The position numbers and the translations under genes were made by a program. A stretch of 64,000 bases of DNA from Pedobacter faecalis (GTDB lineage Bacteria; Bacteroidota; Bacteroidia; Sphingobacteriales; Sphingobacteriaceae): the NCBI RefSeq assembly GCF_030182585.1, contig NZ_JARXOW010000001.1, positions 1,054,001-1,118,000 on the forward strand, read 5' to 3'. The notes beneath the pieces were generated by a model. It made no database searches. It was not told where the DNA came from and saw nothing but the letters and a program-made list of their open reading frames with translations. This document shows positions 17,888-26,278 of this stretch, piece by piece (positions within the stretch are counted from its first letter, which is position 1; each line of letters begins with the position of its first letter).

Positions 17888-18194
17888 ATTATTTCATAGT
17901 CTAAAGTTTCAAAAACAACACGATATAATCCCGTTGCCGTCTATATCTTTAGCTTTTTAATATCGTATTGATAAGAAGTTGCAAATCATTTTGGAAATTA
18001 TGTGAAATTTGAGCTTTTAGGTGTACTTTGAAACCCCGTAGTAACCCGTGACTCCGGGGTTTTATTTTTTATAAATCTATGTAAGTGCTAAATTAATAGA
18101 TTGACCGAACGGTCTCTACATAATTGATATCTTCAAAATGCAGAAATCAACAAAGGCAATTGGAAATGCTATTTTTGTATACTTTCGTGCAATC
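17888..18194. other. Non-coding stretch
   Basis: About 307 bp, AT-rich, holding the terminator at 18031-18062 and a short inverted repeat GACCG-AA-CGGTC near 18103. I see no supportable ORF. Confidence 0.4.
18031..18062 (+). terminator. Terminator behind the hypothetical gene
   Basis: AAACCCCG pairs with CGGGGTTT (8 bp) around a 16-nt loop and runs into TTTATTTTTTAT. It is about 145 nt after the stop codon of the 174-residue gene. Confidence 0.65.
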
Positions 18195-18726
18195 TTATGG
18201 ACCCTGAAGAAATGGTTGTAGTTTTAGTTGTTCTTGGTATTTATCTTCGTTGACAAAAGGCCACACTTCGAAATTTCCGAGTTTTCTAAATTCAGCAAAC
18301 GCTATTTCTTGTTCTTTCTTTTTATCCCTATAGTATTGTCCTAGGGATAATATCGTGATGATTACTTCTCCTAAAGAAAATTTAAGTAATGGATTGTCAG
18401 TATCGAAATATGGCCATCCATATTCTTGCTCGCTTTGTAAGAAATATACATCGTGCAATTATTTTTAAACTCTCGTTAGAAAGTTTATCGGTCCCTTTCA
18501 GCTTATGGTTCCTAGTGTCATCATAAAGCCCCCAACAAAGTTCTAGCATTGGTTGAATAATCTCATCATCAGATTTCGCATGTTTAGATCTATAATATTG
18601 CTCTGGTAGCCAGCCATGAGTTACATCATCAATTAGATTCTCTTCAAAATCATCGTTGGAAATCAGTCCAACGGAAAGATGTCTCAAGTGCAGGGCAAGC
18701 TTTTTTCGTCTTTCTAGGTCTATCAT
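18195..18726 (-). pseudogene. Hypothetical gene broken by a single-base frameshift
   Basis: Two overlapping minus-strand frames make one protein. The first (18397-18726, MIDLERRKKLALHLRHLSVG onward) ends in low-complexity Arg/Ile residues. The second (18195-18458) continues sensibly with YFLQSEQEYGWPYFDTDN. Loss of one base near 18455-18465, around CGATGTATATTTC, joins them; restoring it gives about 175 residues. The repaired protein is soluble, acidic and helix-rich, with no family I recognise. A sequencing error is possible, but the decayed parE next door makes real decay likely. It is AT-rich like the rest of the patch. Confidence 0.65.
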
Positions 18727-18780
18727 GCTATGAAGTGACTATCATTTACACATAATTCTTAGTTAAATATATAAAAATGC

Positions 18781-18922
18781 CTACGTTTCTAATATATAAT
18801 ATTGCATTTCATTCATTAGCAATTCGAAATACCAATCTGCTTGTCCTACTGACCAATTTTCAAAAGGATATGTCCAGATATTTCGAGGTCATTTAGTACC
18901 TTGTTACTGATTTATACTTCAT
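18781..18922 (-). pseudogene. parE: Remnant of a ParE-type toxin gene
   Basis: The ATG at 18920-18922 overlaps the parD stop as TAATG, the usual parDE junction. Reading with two single-base repairs (one A missing in AAATC, one in GAAATATC) gives MKYKISNKVLNDLENIWTYP, then FENWSVGQADWYFELLMNEM, then a stop. This matches the N-terminal half of ParE/RelE-fold toxins (typically ISxxAxxDLxxIWxYT...WSxxQAxxY). The normal 95-100 residues are cut to about 47, and the C-terminal half with the active region is gone. 142 bp with two one-base losses fits 48 codons exactly. The toxin is dead. Confidence 0.75.
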
Positions 18923-19167
18923 TATTTTGAATGCTTTTTGTGCATATCTGCTAAAAAGCTTTTCCGATCAAATGAGTTCGCAAATCCCGATTTTTCGCCT
19001 TTTTTTAATTCCTTTAGGAGTTCAGCTTTTTTGGTTTCTAAATGCTCAAGCATTCTCAACGGGGCTCTAATCACTTCACTCGCTGAAGAATATTTGCTTG
19101 TTTGAATTTGCTTGCTAACGAAGCTATCAAGATAATCACCCAACAATGTTGACTTGTTCCTTGCCAT
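18922..19167 (-). CDS. parD: ParD-type antitoxin, toxin partner lost
   Basis: Antitoxin of a type II toxin-antitoxin pair, 81 residues. The N-terminus is a ribbon-helix-helix DNA-binding domain (MARNKSTLLGDYLDSFVSKQ, SSASEVIRA), and the C-terminal tail (GEKSGFANSFDRKSFLADMH) is the toxin-wrapping part. The start at 19167 is chosen because MARNxS is the conserved ParD start. A Pro replaces the usual Ala in the second helix (VIRAPLRMLE), perhaps an early sign of decay. It sits upstream of the wrecked parE and is likely autoregulated through the dyad at 19188-19204. Confidence 0.85.
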   Translation of the reverse strand: MARNKSTLLGDYLDSFVSKQIQTSKYSSASEVIRAPLRMLEHLETKKAELLKELKKGEKSGFANSFDRKSFLADMHKKHSK

Positions 19168-19187
19168 AATTTTTTCGCTTTTTAAAT

Positions 19188-19204
19188 ATACCAACAATTG
19201 GTAT
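19188..19204. promoter_or_regulatory. Probable parD operator dyad
   Basis: ATACCAA-CAA-TTGGTAT, a perfect 7-bp inverted repeat 21 bp upstream of the parD ATG. On the minus strand it lies between a T-rich TTTG and TATATTTA, where a repressor would block the promoter. Confidence 0.6.
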
Positions 19205-19332
19205 CAAAAAAATAATTGAATTAGCTTACCCTATGGAAGCCGCCCCGGGGGGCATAAAGTGGATGTTCAAAATCTCTGGAAGTAAGTTAGTTCAACTTCA
19301 AAATAAGAGCGTTAATTCAATCTCAGCATCTC

Positions 19333-19758
19333 TTAGCTGCCCGGGTATAGTGTATCACCCTTTGAGTTTCGCCCGCTGAAGCCGCCCCACGGATCAGGCA
19401 TCAATCCGCTCCGACTAACTATACGTTCAACCTCGTCTGCATTATCGAGCAGGAGTGCGCCCTGCATATTATTGACAGTGCGAAACATACGAGCTATGCG
19501 GCTCTGGTCATCCGGACTATCTTCTATAAGCTTATAAAGACCCCTGGTTATCGCTTTTAGCGCACTAAAGTTTTCTGCATACGCTTCAGCGCTGTCGAAC
19601 ATCTTTATCAGCCGCCTAACTTGTTCGGCATTCAGATACCGCAGCTTGAGATTAACATGCTGGCTGGTTTCCATTTTAACGAATACGTCATCGGTTGAGT
19701 TCACTACAGCTACGACCTGATCAGGGAGCTGGTTGTTTTTACAATTGTTGGTTCGCAT
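19333..19758 (-). CDS. Unknown protein behind a switching leader
   Basis: A 141-residue soluble ORF with no signal peptide. The middle is helical (LNAEQVRRLIKMFDSAEAYA, DQSRIARMFRTVNNMQGALL) and the tail is Gly/Ser/Pro-rich (DPWGGFSGRNSKGDTLYPG). I do not recognise a family. The start ATG lies inside a 14-bp inverted repeat (19744-19757 with 19789-19802), so folding of the leader could hide the start codon. Composition is closer to the core genome than to the AT-rich genes beside it. Whether it is expressed cannot be told from sequence. Confidence 0.5.
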   Translation of the reverse strand: MRTNNCKNNQLPDQVVAVVNSTDDVFVKMETSQHVNLKLRYLNAEQVRRLIKMFDSAEAYAENFSALKAITRGLYKLIEDSPDDQSRIARMFRTVNNMQGALLLDNADEVERIVSRSGLMPDPWGGFSGRNSKGDTLYPGS

Positions 19759-19939
19759 AACAATTTTTTAAAAAAACATCCCAAGTGCTGCGAACCAACA
19801 ATCAACTCCTTACAGAGATATGTTTGATGCGGGGCTACCGCTCACTTGGGAATATTGTTAATAAATAATTGTTATAACTGCCTCTGTAATTTAAATTAGA
19901 ATTCTGTTGATTATCAGTTCGCACAACGAATGTGCGAAC
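19744..19939 (-). ncRNA. Structured leader with four alternately complementary segments
   Basis: In plus coordinates GTTCGCA at 19751-19757, TGCGAAC at 19789-19795, GTTCGCA at 19917-19923 and TGCGAAC at 19933-19939. Adjacent segments can pair three ways: 19744-19757 with 19789-19802 (14 bp, covering the start codon); 19789-19817 with 19882-19923 (nested helices of 7, 7 and 8 bp); 19917-19925 with 19931-19939 (9 bp). A fourth fold joins 19757-19765 with 19867-19875 and 19779-19787 with 19843-19851 (9 bp each), enclosing two small hairpins. Read on the minus strand it is the 5' leader of the 141-residue ORF. It could also be a DNA-level element. Confidence 0.5.
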
Positions 19940-19946
19940 GATTTTT
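19917..19946 (+). terminator. Hairpin with T-tract, plus orientation
   Basis: GTTCGCACA-ACGAA-TGTGCGAAC followed by GATTTTT. It looks like a plus-strand terminator, but no plus-strand gene precedes it; it is part of the inverted-repeat leader. Confidence 0.4.
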
Positions 19947-20195
19947 CAGAATTGCAAAAACCAAACAGTCTTATCTCAAATAATAGCGCGCGATATATTC
20001 AGAGGCGTACATCCCGGAATAATTATCCCTTATATCGCCTGGCATCAGGCAAGCTATATACATCTTTTATTACACCGACGTTGACAAGCGATTGAACAGT
20101 GTCGGCTATCTATATGCTGGTTAATAGCTGTCTGGTGGCTGACTAGTATCCGAACAGGTAAGAGTGTCAGACCAAGGGCAAAAAGTTTCCTTTTC
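19947..20195. other. Non-coding stretch
   Basis: About 250 bp between the inverted-repeat element and the end of the ADP-ribosylglycohydrolase gene. I see no supportable gene or strong structure. Confidence 0.4.
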
Positions 20196-21740
20196 CTATT
20201 TATCCACATGTTTATGAATGCCATCCGCAGGCTTGTCGCTGAATATTAAGCAGTCCCAAAGCCTGATATGGTAGTCGCCATGATGCTTAACCAGTTCAAT
20301 CTTCACGTGGTGTTTGCCCTTCGGAAGTTGATAACGCCAGGTAATGTCGTGTCTGCGCAAATGGAATGCGGTAGATAAATGCGCAGTTTCCATCAGTTGC
20401 CCGTCTATATATACATTGGCTTCATAAGTGAAGTCAGGTAGGTCATTGCGGTTTTTATTTGCAGCGCCGCGTAAAACGAATCCGGTACCTTCAAAATCAA
20501 ACTCATAGGTCACCCCCATTGTGGTATGCAAGGTCCGCTTCTCAACCGGATACAATCCTGCAAAACCTTGCTCCAACTGCACAACCATCGGCTTTTGAAC
20601 AGCAATGCTGATGTTCTGACCGGCTTCTGTTCCGCCGTTGAGCAGAATGGATTTTACGGCATGCTGGTAACTCGTTTCATAAACTTTGTTGAGCGACATG
20701 CTGGTGTATTTGAAATTCATATCCTCAGCGCCCTCCAATCCCTTTTTCCAATACTGCGGTATGTTGATATATCCTATCATGGTGCCCAGGATACCCGCCG
20801 CTGATGAGGGGTTACAATCTGAATCCTGCCCGGTACGCGTGGCTATCTCCATGGTTTTGGTAAAGTCTCCTTTGCCGTACAACAGGCCCATGACCACGTA
20901 AGCGGCGTTAACCTTTGCATCGATGTTTAGTGGCGCAAAGATTCCTTCGGGGCAACCGTTCTCAGACGACCATTTCTTTTGGACTTCAAACCAGGTCTGC
21001 TTCCAGTCTGACGGATATTTTTTATGCCATCTAATCACATCTGCGATGCACTGATAGAATGTGCTCTCCCTGGGGATTGTCTTCAAACCTTCGCTAACCA
21101 CATAGTCCACATCGCTTGAGATGAACGCCAGACTGTACATGGCGCCCATATAAACGCCGCCGTACCAGCCATCACCATAGTTCATGATGTGGCCTACGCG
21201 GTCGCTGATCTTACTTGCCGCGTTGGGCATGCCCGGATGCATGAGCCCCGCAAAGTCGGCCTCAATCTGGTAATCAATGTCGTCGGAATGCGGATTATTA
21301 AGCCAGTGCCCGCTCTGCGGTGCCTTTATACCATTTAATATGTTGTAACGGGCGGCCTGATTGGCGTGCCACAGGTTATATGGCGCTGTGGCGAAAGCAT
21401 GCGCAAAGGAATCCACAGGCGCATCAAAGCCCAGTCTTTCCAATACATCCACAAAGGTGAGGTCCATATAGATGTCATCAAAAAGATCCGGCCATTCGAT
21501 CATAAGTTTCTTTACGTATCCGGCCGACCAGGGTATGGTTTGCTCATCCTGGATAAAAGTCCCGTTGTACTGAAACTCGGTATAACTTCCAAAGCTTACT
21601 CCGATGGTTTGTCCGGCCCAACCGCCTTTAATCTTGTCTTTAAGCTTATCCTTACTTAATGTAAATGTGGATTTCTGGGCCAATGCTGAGGCACAGCAGG
21701 TAAAAAGGACGCTGAACGTCCATAGTAATACTTTTTTCAT
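20196..21740 (-). CDS. Secreted ADP-ribosylglycohydrolase-family protein
   Basis: A 514-residue exported protein with a Sec signal (about residues 1-21, ending ALAQ). Residues about 30-350 match the ADP-ribosylglycohydrolase fold: the N-terminal GGWAGQTIGVSFGSYTEF block, the middle NNPHSDDIDYQIEAD with metal-binding Asp residues, and the late TGQDSDCNPSSAAGILG, which holds the second Asp pair. A C-terminal beta-rich domain of about 120 residues (DITWRYQLPKGKHHVKIELV) resembles a carbohydrate-binding or jelly-roll module. Because it is exported, its natural substrate is more likely an N-glycoside in the periplasm than ADP-ribosyl-protein. Single gene, divergent from the lipoprotein gene at 21863. 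Confidence 0.82.
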   Translation of the reverse strand: MKKVLLWTFSVLFTCCASALAQKSTFTLSKDKLKDKIKGGWAGQTIGVSFGSYTEFQYNGTFIQDEQTIPWSAGYVKKLMIEWPDLFDDIYMDLTFVDVLERLGFDAPVDSFAHAFATAPYNLWHANQAARYNILNGIKAPQSGHWLNNPHSDDIDYQIEADFAGLMHPGMPNAASKISDRVGHIMNYGDGWYGGVYMGAMYSLAFISSDVDYVVSEGLKTIPRESTFYQCIADVIRWHKKYPSDWKQTWFEVQKKWSSENGCPEGIFAPLNIDAKVNAAYVVMGLLYGKGDFTKTMEIATRTGQDSDCNPSSAAGILGTMIGYINIPQYWKKGLEGAEDMNFKYTSMSLNKVYETSYQHAVKSILLNGGTEAGQNISIAVQKPMVVQLEQGFAGLYPVEKRTLHTTMGVTYEFDFEGTGFVLRGAANKNRNDLPDFTYEANVYIDGQLMETAHLSTAFHLRRHDITWRYQLPKGKHHVKIELVKHHGDYHIRLWDCLIFSDKPADGIHKHVDK

Positions 21741-21862
21741 TTGTGTGTGCTATTTGGTTTCAAGTAGTCGCCCGCAGGCGCTACCTAAAGCTAAATGTAA
21801 TAAAATCCTTTTCTTTTATGTACATTCGGATCTTAAACCATTACCATTTATATACCTTAAGA

Positions 21863-22621
21863 ATGAAAAAACAATTATTAGCGCTCGTTACGCTCTCGAT
21901 CCTGTTTGTAGCTTGTAGTAAAAAAGAAAGTACTCCAAAACTGATGCTCGACCTCCACGAACTTTCACTGAAATTCGATAAGGAACACCAGTTTAAAGTT
22001 ACCCTGGATGGCCAAGCTGTTGATGGCGCTACGGTCAACTGGACTTCGTCTGACGAGCGTACCGGAACAATTGGCGGCACAGGCCTCTTCAAAGCAAAGA
22101 GAATCGGCACCACCACCATCACTGCTAAACGTGGAGAAGAGGTACTTACCGCAACTGTGGACGTAACCCCCTACGCCACCTTTTTTACAGAGCCTTATGT
22201 AGATTTTACCGCCAGCAAAGCGGTAATCAAGACCAAGGAAAAAAGACTTTTAGCCCCGAACGGAGAAGAGGCGGACGGGTTGTTGTATATAGGCGAAAAT
22301 AACAAAATACAGAACGTACTTTACGCTTTTGAGAACGGAACCTTGCTTGGCGCAATGGCAGTATTCAAGACTTCGGCACTGACTTCTGACGAACTTGCTA
22401 AATTCTACCTGGAACGCTATGCGTACATAGGAGAAACTAATGACTTGGCCTACCTGGCATTCGGACAAACCATTGTTGCCATCGGAGAACACCCGAATGT
22501 TGGCTTTGCCGCAGTGTATATCCAGGATCCTGAAAGAACAACGGCAAGTACAAGATCGTTAGGGGAAGCCAGGGCTTTGGTTGAGGCGTATTCAGGAAAG
22601 CTTGTTAAAAGACTAAGATAA
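21863..22621 (+). CDS. Lipoprotein with a BIG2-type Ig-like domain
   Basis: A 252-residue lipoprotein. The ATG at 21863 starts MKKQLLALVTLSILFVACSK, with the lipobox FVAC. Residues about 25-100 form a bacterial Ig-like (BIG2) domain (DGATVNWTSSDERTGTI, GLFKAKRIGTTTITAK). The remaining 150 residues are an unrecognised alpha/beta domain. A longer frame back to 21743 is rejected because it would put the signal peptide 40 residues in. The 3' end overlaps the Zn/Cd ATPase gene by 9 nt on the other strand. Confidence 0.75.
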   Translation: MKKQLLALVTLSILFVACSKKESTPKLMLDLHELSLKFDKEHQFKVTLDGQAVDGATVNWTSSDERTGTIGGTGLFKAKRIGTTTITAKRGEEVLTATVDVTPYATFFTEPYVDFTASKAVIKTKEKRLLAPNGEEADGLLYIGENNKIQNVLYAFENGTLLGAMAVFKTSALTSDELAKFYLERYAYIGETNDLAYLAFGQTIVAIGEHPNVGFAAVYIQDPERTTASTRSLGEARALVEAYSGKLVKRLR

Positions 22622-24466
22622 GTCGGACCGCTGTATACGTACGGCGTTCAGTATGGCGAGCAGGGCCACGCCGACGTCGGCAATAACGGCCTCCCATAAG
22701 CTTGCCACACCGCCTGCACCGAGGGCGAGCACAGCCACTTTTACAACGAGCGCCATGGTTATGTTTTGCCAGACTACCTGCCGGGTAAGTTTGCCAATTC
22801 TGATGGCCATGGCGATCTTTGACGGCTGATCGTTTTGAATCACAATATCGGCGGTCTCCACAGTAGCATCACTTCCCAAACCGCCCATGGCGATACCTGC
22901 ATCGGCGAGTGCTACCACCGGTGCGTCGTTAACCCCGTCACCGGCAAAAGCCAGGCGTCTGCCCTCAGCCTTAAGCTCCGTTACGTGCCGCACCTTGTCT
23001 TCGGGCAGCAGGTTCCCGTAGGCATGGTCTATACCCAGCGCAAGTGCTACCTGATTTACCACCGATTGTCTATCGCCCGACAGCATAATGGTGTCAATGC
23101 CCATGTTACGCAGCTCTTTAATAGCAAGTCCGGCATCGGGTTTAGCCTCGTCTGCTACGGTTATGTATCCTGCATACGATCCCTCTATCGCCACAACCAC
23201 GGTCGTATTGCTTAAAGCCTCAATTTCTCGCGGATAGGACACTTCAAAGCTGGAGAGCAATTTGGTATTACCTACCAGAACCTGCTTTCCGCCCGCCCTG
23301 CCAGCCAGTCCGTGGCCAGGTATTTCACGCACATCTTCCGCCAGACTCCAACTGCCCTGCTCCGACGCATACGCTATTATGGCTCGTGCCACAGGGTGGG
23401 TAGAATTTGCTTCCACCGCAGCAGCTAGGGAAACAATGGCCTGTGCAGGCAAAGCCACCGGCACCACCTCCTGGACTTTGAATACGCCTTTAGTCAACGT
23501 GCCGGTTTTGTCCACCACCACCGTGTCCACCCTGGTCATCACATCCAGAAAGTTCGATCCCTTAAAAAGGATGCCGTTCCTGGATGCCAATCCGATACCT
23601 CCGAAATAACCAAGCGGGATAGATACGACAAGGGCACATGGGCAACTGATCACCAGAAACACAAGGGCACGGTAGAACCACTCGCGGAAGCTGTAGTCGC
23701 CGACCACCAAATAAGGCACAAAGCAAACCAGCACTGCCAAAGCAAATACAACAGGCGTATACACTTTTGCAAAACGGCTGATGAAAAGTTGGGTCTGGGA
23801 TTTACGCGCCGTCGCATCCTGCACCATTTCCAGTATACGGCTCAGCTTACTGTCGCGAAACAAGGCGCTTACTTCTACCTCTACCACATTCTCCCGGTTA
23901 ATCATGCCGGCAAGTACCTGTCCCCCTCTTTCGATCATCTGCGGTACGCTCTCACCGGTTAGCGCGGCAGTATCGAAAGATGCATACTCCGATCTCAGTC
24001 GGCCATCCAGGGCCAGCTTCTCTCCCGCTTTGAGCTGCAGCACTTCCCCGATTTGCACATTAGCTGGCGGGACTTCGACAAACCTGCCCTCCCGCAATAC
24101 CGTAGCCTGATCGGGTCGTACATCGAGCAAAGCTTTAATGCTGCGTTTGGCCCTGTTTACCGCAGCATCCTGAAACCATTCGCCTATGGAATAAAATACC
24201 ATTACGGCCACCCCCTCGCTGTAAGAACCAATGCTGAAGGCACCTATAGTTGCCACGCTCATCAAAAAGAACTCGTTAAAAATATCCAGTCGCCGGGCCT
24301 TTCTGAAAGCCAGGTCGAGCACGTTATACCCCGCCAGCAGATAGGCGGCAAGATAAATGATCAGGTTGACCGGAAACGCAGGAATAACCCCGAAACCATA
24401 TTCCAGGACGAGCATAACCACAAGAATGGCGAAAGCGGTCAGCAACGGGATCTTACCTTTAATCAT
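22613..24466 (-). CDS. Heavy-metal P-type ATPase, Zn/Cd/Pb type
   Basis: P1B-type export ATPase in the inner membrane, 617 residues. It has the membrane CPC at 275-277 in SCPCALVVS (Zn/Cd/Pb class by the CPC-A-L-V-V-S context rather than CPCALGLATP), the phosphorylation loop DKTGTLTKG, the TGES actuator motif and the hinge GDGVNDAPVVALADAG. The N-terminal metal-binding HMA domain usual in ZntA/CadA is absent; the protein starts almost directly with membrane helices. No regulator (SmtB/MerR type) lies beside it. The DinB gene lies 90 nt upstream on the same strand. Confidence 0.88.
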   Translation of the reverse strand: MIKGKIPLLTAFAILVVMLVLEYGFGVIPAFPVNLIIYLAAYLLAGYNVLDLAFRKARRLDIFNEFFLMSVATIGAFSIGSYSEGVAVMVFYSIGEWFQDAAVNRAKRSIKALLDVRPDQATVLREGRFVEVPPANVQIGEVLQLKAGEKLALDGRLRSEYASFDTAALTGESVPQMIERGGQVLAGMINRENVVEVEVSALFRDSKLSRILEMVQDATARKSQTQLFISRFAKVYTPVVFALAVLVCFVPYLVVGDYSFREWFYRALVFLVISCPCALVVSIPLGYFGGIGLASRNGILFKGSNFLDVMTRVDTVVVDKTGTLTKGVFKVQEVVPVALPAQAIVSLAAAVEANSTHPVARAIIAYASEQGSWSLAEDVREIPGHGLAGRAGGKQVLVGNTKLLSSFEVSYPREIEALSNTTVVVAIEGSYAGYITVADEAKPDAGLAIKELRNMGIDTIMLSGDRQSVVNQVALALGIDHAYGNLLPEDKVRHVTELKAEGRRLAFAGDGVNDAPVVALADAGIAMGGLGSDATVETADIVIQNDQPSKIAMAIRIGKLTRQVVWQNITMALVVKVAVLALGAGGVASLWEAVIADVGVALLAILNAVRIQRSDLS

Positions 24467-24556
24467 GCCTCATGTTTTTCAAAAACCATTCCATGAATCG
24501 GTGAACGGGCGCCGGTGGTGGAAAAGTGCCTGCGCCTTACATTTTGCCAAATGGGC

Positions 24557-25000
24557 TTAGCGTTTATAAAAAATAAAATCGGTAAGCAGCGGACTCACCC
24601 CATGTACCTTTACATCCGTAGCGATCTGTGCGCGATGGTAGGTACCGTGGTTTATTGCATGAAAAAGGATGTCGCGCACGGAATTCACAAAAGGAACACC
24701 AGTGCTCATTTTATAGCTTACCATTCTCTCTAAGTCTTCAGACGAAAGAACTTCCAGGCTCCGCTCATAATTCTCCTGATCGAGCGCCTGGAGACTGTCG
24801 ATAGGATGCTCCTGCCAAACGCCAAAGGGTGCGCCCTCAAGACTGATCCTGAAGTTCCAGATGCGCTGTGCGTTGATGATGTGCGACATAAGCAGGACCG
24901 ACTTTGAGCCAATTTGCTCACGATTGTCAGAAAGCAGGGCTATAACCCTCTGATTCATATCGCGGTTATAAGTAAAAAGCTCAGCGAAGAATGTTTTCAT
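24557..25000 (-). CDS. DinB-family protein
   Basis: A 147-residue four-helix-bundle protein. The metal-binding His triad typical of DinB/YfiT is visible: MSHIINAQRIW (first His) and LFHAINHGTYHRAQI (second and third). Members include thiol-dependent transferases and many uncharacterised proteins; the name comes from a B. subtilis damage-inducible gene. Length is typical. It may be transcribed together with the downstream P-type ATPase, but the 90-nt gap makes that uncertain. Confidence 0.8.
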   Translation of the reverse strand: MKTFFAELFTYNRDMNQRVIALLSDNREQIGSKSVLLMSHIINAQRIWNFRISLEGAPFGVWQEHPIDSLQALDQENYERSLEVLSSEDLERMVSYKMSTGVPFVNSVRDILFHAINHGTYHRAQIATDVKVHGVSPLLTDFIFYKR

Positions 25001-25018
25001 GCGGCTAATCTAGAAAAT

Positions 25019-25042
25019 AAAAAAACGGGAATGCAACATTCC
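25019..25042 (-). terminator. Terminator of the BNR-protein gene
   Basis: On the minus strand GGAATG-TTG-CATTCC followed by CG and seven T. The stem is six pairs with a 3-nt loop. It separates the BNR gene from dinB. Confidence 0.6.
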
Positions 25043-25125
25043 GTCGCATCCCCGCTATCTAAATTAACGCTCTCAGTAATATAAACGACAAATACAGGGA
25101 ATATTGTGCTGACTTAAAAAAAAAT

Positions 25126-26148
25126 CTAACTTTTTTTGCGACGCAACTGGTACACCTGTCCCTTGCCGTTCGCAAGCAAGATCAACCGGCTATTTTTGCT
25201 TTTGCCAAGTACATTGAAACCAAGCGGTGAAAGGCTGCTCCAATTAAGTCCGCCATCTTCAGAGATGTCGGTACCCGAAGTACCTGTAGCCAGGACCAGT
25301 TTTGGATTTATATACAGAACACTTGAACGATATCCTTTCACCGGACTAACCGGCTTCTTCCATGTTTTGCCCCCATCGTAAGTAAGTAGTATGTTGTTCG
25401 CATTCTCCTTGTCCTTCACATAGTTGCCGCCTACTACGATACCTCTTTTCTTATCCAGGAAATCCATAGAGAACACGCCTGTACTGCTTTCGCCCTGCCA
25501 GATGGGACAGGGGTAGACCGACCACGACGAACCGTAATTATTGCTTACGTAGATGTTGGATACCTTACCGCCTGTGGCTATCCAGACTTTCCCGCCTTTC
25601 ATGGCGCGTATGGTGCTGCCACTGGCTGCAAAGCCCGCCTCACCTTCGGCAAGCGGAAAGTGCAAACTACCGGACACATCGCTCCAGGAACCTCCCCCAT
25701 CCTTCGTTTTTAGCAATTGCATCTTATGATTAATCGGATCGCCGAAAATTAATCCCTCACGCTGGTTCCAGAAAGCCATGCCGTCCAGAAAAATGGCAGA
25801 GTCACGGTTTTGGTAGACTTCCTTCCAGGTCTTGCCGCCGTCGCGGGTGGTAAGTATAAAGGCAGGTGATCCGGCATTTACGATCACGGCCCTTTTACCA
25901 TCGAAAGCTTCAATATCCCTGAAATCCAGTTGCTCGTAACCAGCAGGTTTAAACCAGGACCAGGTTTTTCCACCGTCGAGTGTCTTACCAACGCTACCAG
26001 CACTTCCGCTCACCCAGGCAATTTGATCACTCACGACCGACATACCTCTGATACTTGAGGCCGCTTCGGCGGTTAATTCGACGAGCTCATACTTCTGGCC
26101 GGACGCTAGGAAAGGAAACAGGATAAATAACAGGAGGTATCGCATCAT
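25126..26148 (-). CDS. Exported BNR/beta-propeller protein (YCF48-like)
   Basis: A 340-residue exported protein. The start at 26148 gives the signal peptide MMRYLLLFILFPFLASGQ; a frame opening ten codons earlier would add polar residues before it. At least four repeats of the form S.DGG.TW (TLDGGKTWSW, TRDGGKTWKE, TKDGGGSWSD, TYDGGKTWKK, SEDGGLNWSS) mark a BNR/Asp-box propeller such as the YCF48/HCF136 family and sialidase-like proteins. No sialidase catalytic Arg set can be assigned, so a sugar-cleaving role is not claimed. It stands alone with its own terminator. Confidence 0.82.
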   Translation of the reverse strand: MMRYLLLFILFPFLASGQKYELVELTAEAASSIRGMSVVSDQIAWVSGSAGSVGKTLDGGKTWSWFKPAGYEQLDFRDIEAFDGKRAVIVNAGSPAFILTTRDGGKTWKEVYQNRDSAIFLDGMAFWNQREGLIFGDPINHKMQLLKTKDGGGSWSDVSGSLHFPLAEGEAGFAASGSTIRAMKGGKVWIATGGKVSNIYVSNNYGSSWSVYPCPIWQGESSTGVFSMDFLDKKRGIVVGGNYVKDKENANNILLTYDGGKTWKKPVSPVKGYRSSVLYINPKLVLATGTSGTDISEDGGLNWSSLSPLGFNVLGKSKNSRLILLANGKGQVYQLRRKKS

Positions 26149-26278
26149 TACAATATTTATCTGCCCCAATTTCTGCAATTAAACGCATAAATCCATAAGC
26201 TGTTTATGTAATTTATCGAAACCTGTACCTGCTGTTTGTTGTTAACCTCACAAGTTAACCCTATTATTCATTATACCT

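Noticed and set aside
18197..18253. 18-residue hydrophobic ORF (MDPEEMVVVLVVLGIYLR) after TATTTTTG
   Set aside because: It is antisense to the end of the frameshifted gene, has no -33 box, and nothing else supports expression.
19744..19939. 6S RNA or retron element
   Set aside because: The folds do not give the single long hairpin with central bubble of 6S RNA, and there is no reverse transcriptase gene nearby.
17176..20195. Integration attachment site formed by the tRNA-Leu 3' end
   Set aside because: I could not find a second copy of the tRNA 3' end in the patch, and no integrase gene is present.
21743..21862. 40-residue N-terminal extension of the Ig-like lipoprotein
   Set aside because: The signal peptide with lipobox begins at the internal ATG at 21863; the upstream part overlaps the promoter region of both divergent genes.
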